This document shows, one piece after another, positions 13,884 to 15,440 of a stretch of DNA of 15,440 nt (the stretch's first letter is position 1; every line of letters begins with the position of its first letter). The DNA lies in the NCBI GenBank assembly GCA_002378125.1, contig DFRF01000105.1:1-15440 (forward strand), given 5' to 3'. The notes below the pieces were generated by a model. The model saw nothing but the letters and a program-made list of their open reading frames with translations, was not told the origin of the DNA and did no database searches. This DNA is from Rhodospirillaceae bacterium UBA3470 (GTDB lineage Bacteria > Pseudomonadota > Alphaproteobacteria > Rhodospirillales > Casp-alpha2). Made by a program: the position numbers and the translations under genes.

Positions 13884-15440
13884 GCGACAATTCCCATTTC
13901 GGCAACATTGTCGGCAAACGCTGGATCGGACAAGAGCTCCGCCACCAATTCACCCGGCCCAAACGGCGCCCCGTTATACTTCCTGACACTCCCCAACCGG
14001 TCACCGTTAGCGCCAGCCCCCATGAGCAAACGGCGCAATTGCCCTTCCACGTTATGTTCAACAACGACAACCCGGCGTCGTTTCGCAATGAACGCCAATG
14101 TTTCCTGGGGAACAGGCCAAAGCGTTCGTGGCTGCAGACCGGCGACGGCAATGCCCAAAACTTGCAATCGCGCTACTGCTTCATCCATAACGCCTGTCTG
14201 CATGCCGATCCCCAGGATCCCAACTTCGGCACCGTCGTCACCAAAACGCTGACCAAGAGGTAGATCATCACCCAGTGCGGCGATTTTACGCATCCGCTTC
14301 TCAGCCATGGCTTGACGGACATCTGGCTTGGTACTCACTAGGCCCCATTCGTTTCGTTCGTTTCCGGTAATCAGGTTCATCCCCCCCGGCGTACCAGGTA
14401 CGGCCCAGGGTGACACCCCGCTATCCGTGATCTGATAACGTCCATACGCAGTCATCTTGCTTAGACCCGCCGCATCAAGCCTGACGCCTGGCTCGGCTTC
14501 TACTGCCTCCAAATCGAAGTAGGGGATTGTTCGAGCATCTTGGGCAACGGCTTGGTCGAGAGCGATGATAACCGGACATTGAAGGCGCTGCGCGAGATTT
14601 GTCGCGGTAACCGCAAGGTCAAAGCAGTCTTTGGGCCCACCCGGCGCTAGTACAATCCTCGGGAACTCACCATTGCCCCCAAAGACCATCATGTCGAGAT
14701 CACTTTGCTCAGGCTTCGTGGGCATTCCGGTCGAAGGCCCCGAGCGCTGGCTATCGACGATCACCAATGGAATTTCAGCGGAACCCGCATGGACAATGCC
14801 TTCCTGCATTAAGGAATATCCTGGACTTGACGAACCTGTCATCGCGCGCGTCCCTGTCATGGCTGCCCCAATCGCCATATTGACGGCAGCCAGCTCATCC
14901 TCGGCCTGAAGCGCAATTCCACCACGCGCCGGGAGATGTTTTTGCAGGAACTCCAGTATTTCGGTGGCCGGTGTGATTGGATAACCGGCATAAAACCGAC
15001 CTCCGGCCGCCATAAACCCGAACGCGAGGGCATCATTACCGTTGATCAACAACTGCTCTTCACGTGCCACACGATCGACGCACCAAGGTCCCTGGCCCAG
15101 ACCAAGGCCCACCTCATCGGCGAAATCCAATCCGAAACGGAATGCACGCACATTCGGCTCCAAGAGACGTGGTGGCAACCGGCGCAAGACATGGGTTAAG
15201 CAATCTTGGGCTTCATCCTGCGCAATGCCAAGCAGTCGAGAAATGAGGCCAAAACTCAGGCTGTTCTTGAACAAGTCCCGGCGAAGGTCACGGACCGCGT
15301 ATCGACCGAACGGCACCTCAATCACCTTTACCGCTTCGGCCAGCGAAGTCCGGTCCAGCGGACCATCGGAAGCGTCATAAATAACCACTCCGTCATCCGC
15401 AACCAAATGTCCGTTCAGGTCGATGGCCTCTTGGTCAAAC
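13880..15440 (-). CDS. korA: 2-oxoacid:ferredoxin oxidoreductase, fused gamma–alpha subunit (KorA-like), 5' end outside the window
   Basis: The frame is open to the right edge; 519 residues are visible and the true N-terminus is missing. The visible N-terminal part (about 1-100) is the end of a gamma domain, with Val-Arg-Asp and Asn-Ser-Leu-Ser-Phe-Gly-Leu near 50-65. The alpha domain begins near 130 with Asn-Gly-Asn-Asp-Ala-Leu-Ala and the Tyr-Ala-Gly-Tyr-Pro-Ile-Thr-Pro-Ala-Thr-Glu signature (about 150-160), then a Ser-Ser-Pro-Gly-Tyr-Ser-Leu-Met-Gln-Glu stretch and the Val-Val-Glu-His-Asn region near the C-terminus. The gamma–alpha fusion paired with a separate beta subunit matches the two-subunit KorAB of mycobacteria and Hydrogenobacter. 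No ferredoxin-like delta subunit is encoded in the window. A TTG at 15406 is inside the gamma domain and is not a start. The stop overlaps korB. Confidence 0.93.
   Translation of the reverse strand, partial: FDQEAIDLNGHLVADDGVVIYDASDGPLDRTSLAEAVKVIEVPFGRYAVRDLRRDLFKNSLSFGLISRLLGIAQDEAQDCLTHVLRRLPPRLLEPNVRAFRFGLDFADEVGLGLGQGPWCVDRVAREEQLLINGNDALAFGFMAAGGRFYAGYPITPATEILEFLQKHLPARGGIALQAEDELAAVNMAIGAAMTGTRAMTGSSSPGYSLMQEGIVHAGSAEIPLVIVDSQRSGPSTGMPTKPEQSDLDMMVFGGNGEFPRIVLAPGGPKDCFDLAVTATNLAQRLQCPVIIALDQAVAQDARTIPYFDLEAVEAEPGVRLDAAGLSKMTAYGRYQITDSGVSPWAVPGTPGGMNLITGNERNEWGLVSTKPDVRQAMAEKRMRKIAALGDDLPLGQRFGDDGAEVGILGIGMQTGVMDEAVARLQVLGIAVAGLQPRTLWPVPQETLAFIAKRRRVVVVEHNVEGQLRRLLMGAGANGDRLGSVRKYNGAPFGPGELVAELLSDPAFADNVAEMGIVA

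Noticed and set aside
13637..14263. Plus-strand open frames of 208 and 183 residues opposite the korA–korB junction
   Set aside because: They overlap each other and two clear genes on the minus strand and have no domain-like pattern.
15404..15406. TTG at 15406 as the start of korA
   Set aside because: The frame stays open to the window edge and the residues upstream continue the gamma domain, so the true start lies outside.

Overview
The window reads as a chromosome segment from an alphaproteobacterium, probably an environmental Rhodospirillales-like lineage. The clues are a moderately high GC content and the order rlpA – D,D-carboxypeptidase – tmk – holB – metG – tatD, which is a familiar alphaproteobacterial housekeeping cluster. 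This placement is inferred from gene order and protein style, not from a database search. All fourteen genes lie on the minus strand and are tightly packed, so transcription runs from high to low coordinates. I saw no tRNA, rRNA, CRISPR array, insertion sequence or convincing terminator, and no gene-free stretch above about 65 bases.

Region 1 (15440 down to about 8202) is a six-gene block: korA (its 5' end lies beyond the window) – korB – cofD – cofE – cofC – fbiC. It combines a 2-oxoacid:ferredoxin oxidoreductase with a complete core set for coenzyme F420 biosynthesis. FbiC (fused CofG and CofH) makes the deazaflavin Fo. CofC and CofD add the phospho-organic-acid side chain. CofE adds glutamates. 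Three junctions are ATGA stop/start overlaps and the other two gaps are 23 and 24 bases, so the block is very likely one operon. The oxidoreductase may supply low-potential electrons, possibly to the radical-SAM enzyme FbiC; this is inference.

Region 2 (8136 to 3778) is a cell-envelope block: a YdcF/ElyC-like DUF218 membrane protein, an MltB-type lytic transglycosylase with a peptidoglycan-binding domain, an RlpA-type septal lytic transglycosylase with a SPOR domain, and a PBP5/6-type D-Ala-D-Ala carboxypeptidase. As read here, rlpA is interrupted by an in-frame TAG exactly where the conserved Tyr of its Ala-Ser-Trp-Tyr-Gly motif belongs. A plausible sigma70-type promoter lies in the AT-rich gap in front of rlpA.

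Region 3 (3770 to 1) is replication and translation housekeeping: thymidylate kinase, DNA polymerase III delta', methionyl-tRNA synthetase, and the N-terminal 134 residues of a TatD-family metal-dependent DNase that runs off the left edge.

The points most worth a second look are the korAB–F420 operon, the stand-alone CofE without the flavin reductase domain found in actinobacterial FbiB, and the amber codon inside rlpA.
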